Source of the DNA: Pedobacter metabolipauper
GTDB lineage: Bacteria; Bacteroidota; Bacteroidia; Sphingobacteriales; Sphingobacteriaceae
Direction: 5' to 3'
Length of the DNA: 64,000 nt
Assembly (NCBI RefSeq): GCF_004362715.1
Contig: NZ_SNYC01000004.1
Location: 1,116,001 to 1,180,000, forward strand
Numbering within the stretch: the stretch's first letter is position 1; every line of letters starts with the position of its first letter. Below the pieces are notes generated by a model that was given only the letters and a program-made list of their open reading frames with translations, had not been told where the DNA came from and searched no databases. The position numbers and the translations under genes are program-made. Positions 45,844 through 53,928 of the stretch are shown here, in pieces.

Positions 45844-45913
45844 CAAAATTAAATCACTGGTGATTTTATTGTTTTGTTTTAAAGACCTATTTTACTTTGT
45901 TTTAAAGACCTAT
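45844..45913 (-). promoter_or_regulatory. AraC-type tandem operator and -7 box, site C (SDR gene)
   Basis: A perfect direct repeat TTTGTTTTAAAGACCTAT (45873-45890 and 45896-45913) with a 23-base period and a minus-strand -7 box TAATTTTG (45844-45851). A short palindrome AAATCAC-TG-GTGATTT overlaps the predicted start of transcription (around 45850-45866). Confidence 0.8.
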
Positions 45914-45979
45914 GATCGATATATTTTTTTCGAATACAAAAAAGATTTTGGTTTTCATTCGATATGATATAGGCATTGA

Positions 45980-46165
45980 ATTATTTACCGGCGGGTATTC
46001 AATATCATAGTAACAGGATTATCATTCGCCAGCATAATCAGTCCATTTACCATTACCCTTCCTTTAGACATGGCAAGTGCCGAAAAGTTCCCCGGACTTG
46101 CCATCCTGGTGCATTTCTTTCGTGTTTTAGCATTCCTAACGCTCGTTCCTTTTTTGACCGTAAAA
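45980..46165 (+). pseudogene. Possible remnant of a membrane transporter gene
   Basis: An open stretch with no proper start encodes a hydrophobic fragment (IVTGLSFASIISPFTITLPL then DMASAEKFPGLAILVHFFRV). This looks like one or two transmembrane segments of an MFS-type protein, and sense breaks off after LVPFLT. No flanking frame continues it. It suggests a decayed gene between the accessory block and the chromosomal operon. Confidence 0.35.
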
Positions 46166-46281
46166 AGCAGTAAGATATATACTGTAATTTATTTCGAAAC
46201 AGTGTTCCAACCGTTTCATTGGTGGACAATCTATATATATTCTTGTGGTAAGTAACCATAATAATATGAACGACAAATAAG

Positions 46282-46321
46282 AAAAACAGGAAAAAAGAAA
46301 ATGCTTATCTTTCCTGTTTTT
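46282..46321. terminator. Terminator-like hairpin upstream of the fad operon
   Basis: Arms AAAAACAGGAAA and TTTCCTGTTTTT (46282-46293 with 46310-46321) with a 16-base loop. It is T-rich on both strands, so it may insulate the fad operon from the remnant gene. Confidence 0.6.
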
Positions 46322-46322
46322 G

Positions 46323-46431
46323 TATATTTGTACTTGATTTACAAGGAATTTGAGTAAATATGAATGCAATGAGCACCATTACCAAATCGTTACCGGAAAC
46401 GACTTCTCATCTTGTAAGCTACTCTTTATAA
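46323..46431 (+). other. Short ORF with a consensus -7 box
   Basis: TATATTTG (46323-46330) is followed by a 23-codon frame from 46360 (MNAMSTITKSLPETTSHLVS...). It may be a leader peptide, a remnant or chance. It ends 100 bases before marR. Confidence 0.2.
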
Positions 46432-46483
46432 GCTACTTTAGCTTTTTCTAACCTTTTTTCGTATAAAAAAAGTTAAAAATTTG

Positions 46484-46528
46484 TTTGGTATAAAACAATT
46501 AATTCAATAGCTTTGTTATGCAAGCATA
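46484..46528 (+). promoter_or_regulatory. Promoter and MarR-type operator of the fad operon
   Basis: A -33 TTTG (46484-46487), 20 bases, then a consensus -7 TAGCTTTG (46508-46515). The palindrome TATGC-AA-GCATA (46517-46528) lies at the expected transcription start, 7 bases before marR. This is a typical position for autorepression by MarR. Confidence 0.7.
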
Positions 46529-46535
46529 GCAATTA

Positions 46536-46994
46536 ATGAAACAGCAGGAAACCGTAGATTATTTTTTAAAGGTGGTTTGGCAGAACATGGCCAATACCTA
46601 TAACCAGATTGCATCTGGCTTTGGAATAACGCAGGCTATTGGTTATGTGCTCATTAATATCGAAAAAGAGGGAACAGCCGTTTCGAAGCTTGCCGGTCTT
46701 CTGGGTGTAAAGGCAACCAGTTTATCGAGGATGCTCAATAACATGGAAGAGCTTGGTCTCATTTACCGGGAAACCTCTGCGGGCGATAAACGTTCGGTTA
46801 AAGTCTACCTCACAGAGTTTGGTGTTGAAAAGCGGCACCTGGCCCGTGAAGTAGTGATTTCCTTTAATGAATATCTGAATGAAAATCTGAGCAGCCAGGA
46901 AAAAAATAACCTGGTGTTAACACTGCAGAAATTGAATAAACTCACTTTAGCATATACAAATACGAATGTAAATGATGAACAAAAAGATAAATAA
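46536..46994 (+). CDS. MarR-family regulator of the fad operon
   Basis: A protein of 152 residues with a MarR winged helix (VSKLAGLLGVKATSLSRMLNNMEELGLIYRE, then a GDKRSVKVYLTEFG wing). It is the first gene of marR-fadN-fadA-fadE and overlaps fadN by about 20 bases. It probably represses the operon until an acyl-CoA or fatty acid binds, similar to FadR in function though of another family. The operator is seen just upstream. Confidence 0.9.
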   Translation: MKQQETVDYFLKVVWQNMANTYNQIASGFGITQAIGYVLINIEKEGTAVSKLAGLLGVKATSLSRMLNNMEELGLIYRETSAGDKRSVKVYLTEFGVEKRHLAREVVISFNEYLNENLSSQEKNNLVLTLQKLNKLTLAYTNTNVNDEQKDK

Positions 46995-49335
46995 AGTAAC
47001 CGTACTTGGCTCAGGAATTATGGGTTCTCGTATTGCCTGTCACTTTGCAAATATAGGAGTAGAGGTATTGTTGTTGGATATTGCTGCAAAGGAAGGTGCA
47101 AAAAATGGAATTGTTGATGCAGCATTACAAACGGCGGTTAAAACGAATCCTTCTCCAATTTATTCAAAAAAGGTGCTGAGCAAAATTACTACCGGTAATT
47201 TTGAAGACGATATGCCTAAGATTGCCGGTTACGACTGGATCATTGAGGTTGTGGTAGAGAACCTGGACATCAAGAAAAAAGTGTTTGAGCAGGTAGAGCA
47301 GTTTCGCAAACCCGGAACTTTGGTTACCTCCAATACATCCGGGATTCCGATCCACAAGATGGCCGAAGGAAGAAGTGATGATTTTAAAGCAAATTTCTGC
47401 GGAACACACTTTTTTAACCCGCCGCGTTATTTAAGACTGCTGGAAATTATTCCTACGCCACATACTAAGCCGGAACTCGTTGATTTTTTAATGCATTATG
47501 GAGATAAGTTTTTAGGTAAAACCACGGTTTTATGTAAAGATACGCCTGCATTTATCTCTAACCGCATTGGTGTATATTCCATCATGGCTTTACTGCACCT
47601 GGTACAGAAGATGGATCTTACCGTTGAAGAGGTTGATAAATTTACAGGCCCTGCCCTTGGCCGGCCAAAGTCAGCCACCTTCCGGACTACAGATGTAGTG
47701 GGTTTAGATACCATGATTAAAGTTTCTAAGGGTTTGTATGACAACTGCCCGGATGATAAGGCCCATGATCTTTTTAAACTTCCGGATTATATAGAGAAAA
47801 TGGAAGCCAATAAATGGCTTGGCGATAAAACAAAACAAGGATTCTATAAAAAGACAAAAACTGCTGATGGAAAAACGGAGATCCTGACACTGGATCTGAA
47901 AACACTGGAATACCGTCCGCAGCAAAAAGTAAAGTCTGCTACGCTGGACCTGACGAAATCTATTGAAAATGTGAAAGACCGTATGAAGGTTTTTGCAGCA
48001 GGTAAAGATAAAGCAGGTGAGTTATTTAGAGCTTCATTCTATGGCTTGTTCGAATACGTTTCTGACCGGATTCCTGAGATCTCTGATGAACTGTACCGGA
48101 TTGATGATGCCATGCGTGCCGGTTTTGGCTGGGACCTTGGGCCGTTTGAGGTTTGGGATGCCGTTGGCATCAGCGATGCGGCAGAAGGAATGAAGCAATA
48201 TGGACATGAGGCCGCGCCATGGGTTCATGAACTGCTTGCAGCAGGTCATACTTCCTTCTATAAGGTGGAAGATGGTACTAAAAAGTATTACGACATTCCT
48301 TCTAAAACTTATAAAGCCGTTCCTGGAACTGAAGAATTTATCATTCTGGATAACCTAAGGACCAATAAGGTGATCTGGAAAAATTCTGGTGCCTCTATTA
48401 TTGATCTGGGTGACGGGATCATCAACGTTGAGTTTCATTCTAAAATGAATACCATTGGCGGCGATACCTTACAGGCAATCAATAAAGCAATTGATCTTGC
48501 AGAAAAAGAGTACAGAGGGGTTGTGATTGGAAATGATGGTGCTAATTTTTCTGCCGGTGCCAATGTTGGAATGATCTTCATGATGGCTGTTGAACAAGAA
48601 TGGGATGAATTGAATATGGCGATCCGGATGTTCCAAAATACGTCTATGCGCATTCGCTATTCATCCATTCCGGTTGTTGTGGCTCCTCACAACCTGACCC
48701 TTGGCGGTGGTTGTGAATTTAGTTTACATGCAGACCATGTTCAGCTGAATGCAGAAACCTATATGGGACTCGTTGAGTTTGGCGTTGGGGTAATTCCTGG
48801 CGGTGGCGGAACGAAAGAATTCGCACTGCGTGCCTCTGATGAATATAAAGAGGATCAGATTGTTCAAAATGCATTAAAAGACCGTTTCCTAACCATAGGT
48901 ATGGCTAAGGTATCCACATCTGCCGTAGAGGCGTTTGAACTGGGTTATCTGCAAAAAGATAAATACTCCATTTCTATGAACAGGAGCCGGCTAATTGCTG
49001 ATGCCAAAGCTAAAGCCATTGAACTGGCAGAAGCCGGTTATACCAGGCCTGTTCCGCGTAAGGATATCCGGGTTCTTGGAAAACAAGGCCTTGGAATTGT
49101 TTATGCAGGTGCAAATACAATGTACTCCGGTCATTATATTTCGGAGCATGATAAGAAGATCTCTGAGAAATTGGGTTGGGTAATGTGTGGTGGTGACCTT
49201 TCTTCTCCAACTGAAGTGACAGAACAATACTTACTTGATCTGGAAAGGGAGGCATTTTTATCGCTTTGCGGCGAACGTAAAACTTTGGAGCGCATCCAGA
49301 GCATTGTAACAAAAGGTAAACCTCTAAGAAATTAA
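46975..49335 (+). CDS. fadN: 3-Hydroxyacyl-CoA dehydrogenase/enoyl-CoA hydratase
   Basis: A bifunctional beta-oxidation enzyme of 786 residues. The NAD-binding 3-hydroxyacyl-CoA dehydrogenase is at the N terminus (VTVLGSGIMGSRIACHFANI), followed by its C-terminal domains (about 190-450). The enoyl-CoA hydratase/isomerase lies at about 470-680 (GANFSAGANVGMI, NLTLGGGCEFSLHAD). This order is the FadN/YusL type, opposite to E. coli FadB/FadJ. ATGs at 46972 and 46975 are both possible. The fadN-fadA-fadE order matches the Bacillus operon. Confidence 0.93.
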   Translation: MNKKINKVTVLGSGIMGSRIACHFANIGVEVLLLDIAAKEGAKNGIVDAALQTAVKTNPSPIYSKKVLSKITTGNFEDDMPKIAGYDWIIEVVVENLDIKKKVFEQVEQFRKPGTLVTSNTSGIPIHKMAEGRSDDFKANFCGTHFFNPPRYLRLLEIIPTPHTKPELVDFLMHYGDKFLGKTTVLCKDTPAFISNRIGVYSIMALLHLVQKMDLTVEEVDKFTGPALGRPKSATFRTTDVVGLDTMIKVSKGLYDNCPDDKAHDLFKLPDYIEKMEANKWLGDKTKQGFYKKTKTADGKTEILTLDLKTLEYRPQQKVKSATLDLTKSIENVKDRMKVFAAGKDKAGELFRASFYGLFEYVSDRIPEISDELYRIDDAMRAGFGWDLGPFEVWDAVGISDAAEGMKQYGHEAAPWVHELLAAGHTSFYKVEDGTKKYYDIPSKTYKAVPGTEEFIILDNLRTNKVIWKNSGASIIDLGDGIINVEFHSKMNTIGGDTLQAINKAIDLAEKEYRGVVIGNDGANFSAGANVGMIFMMAVEQEWDELNMAIRMFQNTSMRIRYSSIPVVVAPHNLTLGGGCEFSLHADHVQLNAETYMGLVEFGVGVIPGGGGTKEFALRASDEYKEDQIVQNALKDRFLTIGMAKVSTSAVEAFELGYLQKDKYSISMNRSRLIADAKAKAIELAEAGYTRPVPRKDIRVLGKQGLGIVYAGANTMYSGHYISEHDKKISEKLGWVMCGGDLSSPTEVTEQYLLDLEREAFLSLCGERKTLERIQSIVTKGKPLRN

Positions 49336-49358
49336 TTAGGCTAATAAAAGATACTGAC

Positions 49359-50537
49359 ATGCAGGAAGCATATATAATAGCAGGATATCGTACCGCAGTG
49401 GGCAAGGCCCCGCGTGGTGTATTTCGTTTCACAAGGGCCGATGATCTGGCCGCTGAAGTAATCAGGCACCTGGTTGCATCTGTTCCGAACTTAGATAATG
49501 AACAAATTGATGATGTAATTGTAGGGAATGCAACCCCCGAAGCAGAGCAGGGCCTTAACATTGGCCGCATGATCTCGTTAATGGGACTGGATACGGATAA
49601 AGTACCCGGTGTTACCGTAAACCGGTATTGTGCATCAGGATTGGAAACCATCGCAACGGCTGTTGCTAAAATTAAAAGCGGAATGGCCGATTGTATCATT
49701 GCCGGTGGTGTAGAGGTAATGTCCGGAATGCCCTTTGGTGGCTGGAAGGTAGTGCCGAATGCAGATGTGGCTAAAAATAATCCAGACTGGTATTGGGGGA
49801 TGGGCTTAACAGCAGAGGCCGTGGCCAATGAATACAAAGTGAGCAGGGAAGATCAGGATGAGTTTGCATTTCAATCCAATATGAAAGCAGTTGAAGCGAT
49901 TAAAAATGGTCATCTTAAAGCAGGTGTTCTGCCCATAACCGTGAATGAAAACTACCTGGATGCTGCAATGAAAAAACATACCAGAACCTATGTAGTGGAT
50001 ACCGATGAAGGGCCAAGAGCAGATACTTCTTTAGAGAAGTTGGCGAAACTTAAACCGGTATTTGCGGCTGATGGGAGCGTAACTGCCGGTAATTCATCGC
50101 AGACTTCAGATGGTGCTGCATTTGTACTGGTAGTTTCTGAAAAGAAAATGAAAGAACTGGGTGTAGATCCCATTGCGCGCCTGGTAAGCTATGGCGTAGC
50201 AGGTGTGCCGCCAAGAATTATGGGGATAGGCCCAATATTCGCAATTCCTAAAGCCTTGCAGATGGCAGGTATGAAACTGGAAGATATAGACTTGATTGAA
50301 CTGAATGAAGCATTTGCTTCTCAGTCGCTGGCCATTATCAGGACCCTCGGTTTAAATACAGAGAAATTGAATGTAAATGGTGGTGCCATCGCATTGGGGC
50401 ATCCGCTGGGTTGTACCGGGGCTAAATTATCCGTGCAGTTATTTAATGAATTAAAAAGAAGAGATCAGAAATATGGTATGGTCACCATGTGCGTAGGTAG
50501 CGGACAAGGTGCAGCTGGTATTTTTGAAATGCTTTAA
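49359..50537 (+). CDS. fadA: Acetyl-CoA C-acyltransferase (thiolase)
   Basis: A thiolase of 392 residues that cleaves 3-ketoacyl-CoA. The nucleophile Cys is in NRYCASGLETIA (near residue 90). The C-terminal NEAFASQSLAI and GGAIALGHPLGCTGA and CVGSGQGAA motifs carry the catalytic His and Cys. It lies 23 bases after fadN. The last step of the cycle is performed with FadN and FadE, encoded on either side. Confidence 0.95.
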   Translation: MQEAYIIAGYRTAVGKAPRGVFRFTRADDLAAEVIRHLVASVPNLDNEQIDDVIVGNATPEAEQGLNIGRMISLMGLDTDKVPGVTVNRYCASGLETIATAVAKIKSGMADCIIAGGVEVMSGMPFGGWKVVPNADVAKNNPDWYWGMGLTAEAVANEYKVSREDQDEFAFQSNMKAVEAIKNGHLKAGVLPITVNENYLDAAMKKHTRTYVVDTDEGPRADTSLEKLAKLKPVFAADGSVTAGNSSQTSDGAAFVLVVSEKKMKELGVDPIARLVSYGVAGVPPRIMGIGPIFAIPKALQMAGMKLEDIDLIELNEAFASQSLAIIRTLGLNTEKLNVNGGAIALGHPLGCTGAKLSVQLFNELKRRDQKYGMVTMCVGSGQGAAGIFEML

Positions 50538-50547
50538 TCTTATACAT

Positions 50548-52338
50548 ATGGAAACTACAGACAAAAAAACAATTAAAGGTGGCGCGTTTTTGATAACAGA
50601 AACCAATTACCAGGATGTATTTATTCCTGAAGAGTTTGATGAAGAGCAAAAGATGATTGCGCAAACCTGCCGTGATTTCTTAGCAGCAGAAGTATTCCCT
50701 CATCTGGACCGGATTGATACCCAGGAAGAAGGATTGATGCCTTCGCTAATGGATAAAGCCGGTGAACTTGGAATCTTAGGTGTTTCTATACCTGAAGAAT
50801 ACGGTGGCTTTGGAAAGAACTTCAATACTTCCATGCTCGTTGCTGATGTAATTGGCGCCGGACATTCTTTTGCCGTTGCCCTTTCTGCACATACCGGGAT
50901 TGGTACGCTGCCCATCTTATATTATGGAAATAAAGAACAAAAAGATAAATATATTCCTAAGCTGGGTACTGGCGAGTGGAAAGCTGCCTATTGTTTAACA
51001 GAACCCAACTCAGGCTCGGATGCAAACTCCGGAAAAACGAAGGCGAAATTAACCGGTGATGGTAAGCATTATGTGATCAATGGTCAGAAAATGTGGATTA
51101 CCAATGGTGGTTTTGCAGATGTCTTCATTGTATTTGCAAAGATTGATGACGATGCCAATTTAACTGCTTTCATTGTGGAACGTGAGTTTGGTGGAATTAC
51201 CATGAACCCTGAAGAGCATAAAATGGGAATTAAAGGGTCTTCTACCCGTCAGGTTTTCTTTAATGATTGCCATGTTCCGGTAGAGAATATGCTTTCTGAC
51301 CGTCAGAATGGCTTTAAGATCGCTGTAAATATTCTGAATATCGGAAGGATCAAGCTTGCTGCAGCAGCAATAGGTGCCTCAAAATCAGTGATCGATACTG
51401 CTATTAACTATTCCAATGAACGGATCCAGTTTGACCGCCCGATCTCTAAATACGGTGCCATCCGGTTTAAACTTGCTGAGATGGCGGCTAAGGTATATGC
51501 CGTTGATTCTGCCAACTACCGCGCCGGACAAAATATTGACGATGCCTATGATGCTTTAGTAGCTGAGGGTATGGAAGCCAGTAAAGCTAAATTAAAATCT
51601 ACTGAACAATTTGCTGTAGAATGCGCCATCCTGAAAGTTTGGGGTTCTGAAGCCCTGGATTATGTGGTGGATGAGGGTGTTCAGATCTATGGTGGTATGG
51701 GCTTCTCTGCCGAAGCACCAATGGACAGGGCGTACCGTGATGCCCGGATCAACCGGATCTTTGAAGGTACCAATGAGATCAACAGGCTCCTTACTGTAGA
51801 CATGATGCTTAAACGCGCCATGAAAGGCGAACTGGATCTAATGACCCCCGCTACAGCAGTAGCAGGAGAGCTGATGTCCATTCCTGATTTCGGTGACGAA
51901 GATGATACACTGTTTGCTGCGGAAAAAAAGATCATTAAGAACTTGAAGAAAGCGACATTAATGGTCGCAGGTTCTGCCGTGCAAAAGTTAATGATGAGCT
52001 TATCAAAAGAGCAGGAAATCCTGATGAATATTGCAAATATGGCCAGCTATGTTTATGTGGCGGAGTCTGCAATGTTAAGAACGGAAAAATTAGTAAGCCT
52101 TCGCGGTGCTGAAGCATGTGAAGGTCAGCTTAACTTGATGCGTATTTATTTTGTTGAAGCAGTAGACGGCGTTCAAAAGGCCGGAAAAGAAGCACTATGG
52201 GCTTTTGCTGATGGCGATGAATTAAAGATGATGATGGTTGGTTTAAGAAGATTTACCAAGATGGAAGCTTTTAATGTAAAAGATGTCCGTCAAAAAGTAG
52301 CGCAGCAATTGATCGCTGCCAATAAATATTGTTACTAG
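50548..52338 (+). CDS. fadE: Acyl-CoA dehydrogenase
   Basis: An FAD enzyme of 596 residues from METTDKKTIKGGAFLITETN; a longer frame overlapping fadA was not used. Signatures are AYCLTEPNSGSDANSGKTKA, MWITNGGFADVF, and YGGMGFSAEAPMDRAYRDAR with INRIFEGTNEINR. A C-terminal extension of about 180 residues, as in FadE/very-long-chain dehydrogenases, is present. It carries out the first step of beta-oxidation. Confidence 0.95.
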   Translation: METTDKKTIKGGAFLITETNYQDVFIPEEFDEEQKMIAQTCRDFLAAEVFPHLDRIDTQEEGLMPSLMDKAGELGILGVSIPEEYGGFGKNFNTSMLVADVIGAGHSFAVALSAHTGIGTLPILYYGNKEQKDKYIPKLGTGEWKAAYCLTEPNSGSDANSGKTKAKLTGDGKHYVINGQKMWITNGGFADVFIVFAKIDDDANLTAFIVEREFGGITMNPEEHKMGIKGSSTRQVFFNDCHVPVENMLSDRQNGFKIAVNILNIGRIKLAAAAIGASKSVIDTAINYSNERIQFDRPISKYGAIRFKLAEMAAKVYAVDSANYRAGQNIDDAYDALVAEGMEASKAKLKSTEQFAVECAILKVWGSEALDYVVDEGVQIYGGMGFSAEAPMDRAYRDARINRIFEGTNEINRLLTVDMMLKRAMKGELDLMTPATAVAGELMSIPDFGDEDDTLFAAEKKIIKNLKKATLMVAGSAVQKLMMSLSKEQEILMNIANMASYVYVAESAMLRTEKLVSLRGAEACEGQLNLMRIYFVEAVDGVQKAGKEALWAFADGDELKMMMVGLRRFTKMEAFNVKDVRQKVAQQLIAANKYCY

Positions 52339-52366
52339 TCATAACAATTCATAATTAAAACTGGGG

Positions 52367-52394
52367 CGCCCTTAATTCGTTAAGGGCGTTTTTT
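52367..52394 (+). terminator. Terminator of the fad operon
   Basis: Stem CGCCCTTAA / TTAAGGGCG with loop TTCG (52367-52388), followed by six or more T. It lies 28 bases after the fadE stop. Confidence 0.92.
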
Positions 52395-52479
52395 ATTTGC
52401 CACATTTTGCTGTGGGACTATAATGTTAAAATTGGTTAAAAATTGTTCTATGACTAATAAAAGACTATTTTTGTGCATT

Positions 52480-52980
52480 ATGTTAAAAAGTTGGCTTTTT
52501 CTGGGACTGATTTTCAGCATCGTAGTGATCTCTGCGTGTCAAAAATCAGAAGTCTATGATGAAAGCAGCCAGTTTGTTAAGGATGAAGAACTGATCAAAA
52601 AATGGTTAGACTCTACTAAGATCCCAATGTTAAGGGATAATAATGGGGTATATTACCAGATCCTGGCCGCGGGTACAGGAACTGAGTCCATTGAATTAAA
52701 CGACAGTTTAAATGTTTTGTACGCAGGCAGGTTACTTCGTTTTGGAAGTCTGACCGCAGACACTTCTTCTTTTAGCAGAACAACAGATACGGCAACCTAT
52801 AAGTTCCGGTTAAAAAATGTAATGCCAGGCTGGCAGTATGGATTGCCTTTGGTTAAACAAGGCGGAAAGATCCGGTTACTGATCCCATCGCCCCTTGCTT
52901 ACAAGGATTACACCGTAACTGGGGTACCACCCAACTCCGTGTTGGATTTTACGATTGATTTAAAAAAAGTAGTTAAATAA
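52480..52980 (+). CDS. FKBP-type peptidyl-prolyl isomerase lipoprotein
   Basis: A protein of 166 residues with a lipobox (VVISAC, C20) and an FKBP domain (NGVYYQILAAGTGTESIELND, MPGWQYGLPLVKQGGKIRLLIPSPLAY). Some FKBP active-site residues are not conserved, so it may be a chaperone. The frame can start at 52423 or 52450, but a -7 box TATTTTTG (52466-52473) lies downstream of both, so the Met at 52480 is chosen; this would leave almost no leader. Confidence 0.78.
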   Translation: MLKSWLFLGLIFSIVVISACQKSEVYDESSQFVKDEELIKKWLDSTKIPMLRDNNGVYYQILAAGTGTESIELNDSLNVLYAGRLLRFGSLTADTSSFSRTTDTATYKFRLKNVMPGWQYGLPLVKQGGKIRLLIPSPLAYKDYTVTGVPPNSVLDFTIDLKKVVK

Positions 52981-52986
52981 AATAAC

Positions 52987-53892
52987 ATGTTAAAAAAATT
53001 ATCTTCATATACCTTTGTTTTGCTGGGTCTTGCAGTTCTTTTAAATTCTTGTAAGAAGGAATATGAATCCATTGAAAATATAGACGATCAAAAAATACAA
53101 CAATACCTAAGTAATAATAACGTGGCCAATGCCATTCAGGATCCTGAAAAAACAGGATTTTATTACCAGGTAACTACTCCGGGAACAGGCACGCTTTATA
53201 CAAACACAGATTCTGTAAGGTATTCTATCACGGTGAGCTCCCTGTTGAATGGAACGGAATATTATTCGACACCATCTTATCTTAATTTAGGTACAAGGGT
53301 TGGTTATACTACTTCATTTAACGGCAAGGCCATTCCTGCAATTCTAACTACCATTAAAGCACTTAAACCTGGTGGCGTAGCTACGATCATCCTTCCATCT
53401 TACCTGGCTTTTGGTAAAAATGGTTTAGAGGCGATCAATGTTCCTTCTAATGAGATTATTGCACTAAAGGTTACTACCTATGCAGAGAAACAAGCGGTGC
53501 TTGACGATCAGCACATTACTGCATTTTTAACAACTTCCGGATTGGTAGCTACAAAAGATCCGTCCGGTGTTTATTACCAGATTCTTGAAGCCGGTACCGG
53601 AACAGAACCGATCACTTCTCAATCCGAACTGACCCTTAATTATTCCGGACGTACGCTGGATGGTGTTGAGTTTCAGTCCAGTTTAGATGAAGCACAATAT
53701 GTATTGCCGCAACTAATTGAAGGCTGGGGTATTTTAAAGAACTTTAAGAAAGGGGCGAAGGTTCGCATCGTTGTGCCATCTGTTTTGGCTTATGGCCATG
53801 CAGGTCGCGTAGATACCAGCACAGGGGCAGTTTTGATCACTGGTAATGCTTCACTGGATTTTACAATTGATATTCTGGATGTAGAAAATTAA
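52987..53892 (+). CDS. Two-domain FKBP lipoprotein
   Basis: A protein of 301 residues with a lipobox near C22 (VLLNSC). It has two FKBP-like domains: about 60-165 (PSYLAFGKNG) and 175-300 (GVYYQILEAGTGTEPITSQSEL, VPSVLAYGHAG). The second domain keeps more FKBP residues. It lies 6 bases after the single-domain gene and probably arose from it by duplication; both should act on outer-membrane or periplasmic proteins. Confidence 0.85.
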   Translation: MLKKLSSYTFVLLGLAVLLNSCKKEYESIENIDDQKIQQYLSNNNVANAIQDPEKTGFYYQVTTPGTGTLYTNTDSVRYSITVSSLLNGTEYYSTPSYLNLGTRVGYTTSFNGKAIPAILTTIKALKPGGVATIILPSYLAFGKNGLEAINVPSNEIIALKVTTYAEKQAVLDDQHITAFLTTSGLVATKDPSGVYYQILEAGTGTEPITSQSELTLNYSGRTLDGVEFQSSLDEAQYVLPQLIEGWGILKNFKKGAKVRIVVPSVLAYGHAGRVDTSTGAVLITGNASLDFTIDILDVEN

Positions 53893-53894
53893 TA

Positions 53895-53928
53895 TTAAGG
53901 CAGCACTATTCGTTTAATGCTGCCTTAA
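53895..53928. terminator. Bidirectional terminator between FKBP and photolyase genes
   Basis: Arms TTAAGGCAGCA and TGCTGCCTTAA (53895-53905 with 53918-53928) flank the photolyase stop. The genes converge with 13 bases between. Confidence 0.8.

Noticed and set aside
49010-49837. Minus-strand open frame of 275 codons
   Set aside because: It is antisense to the end of fadN and the start of fadA, both certain genes, and its product is Ser/Pro-rich without motifs.
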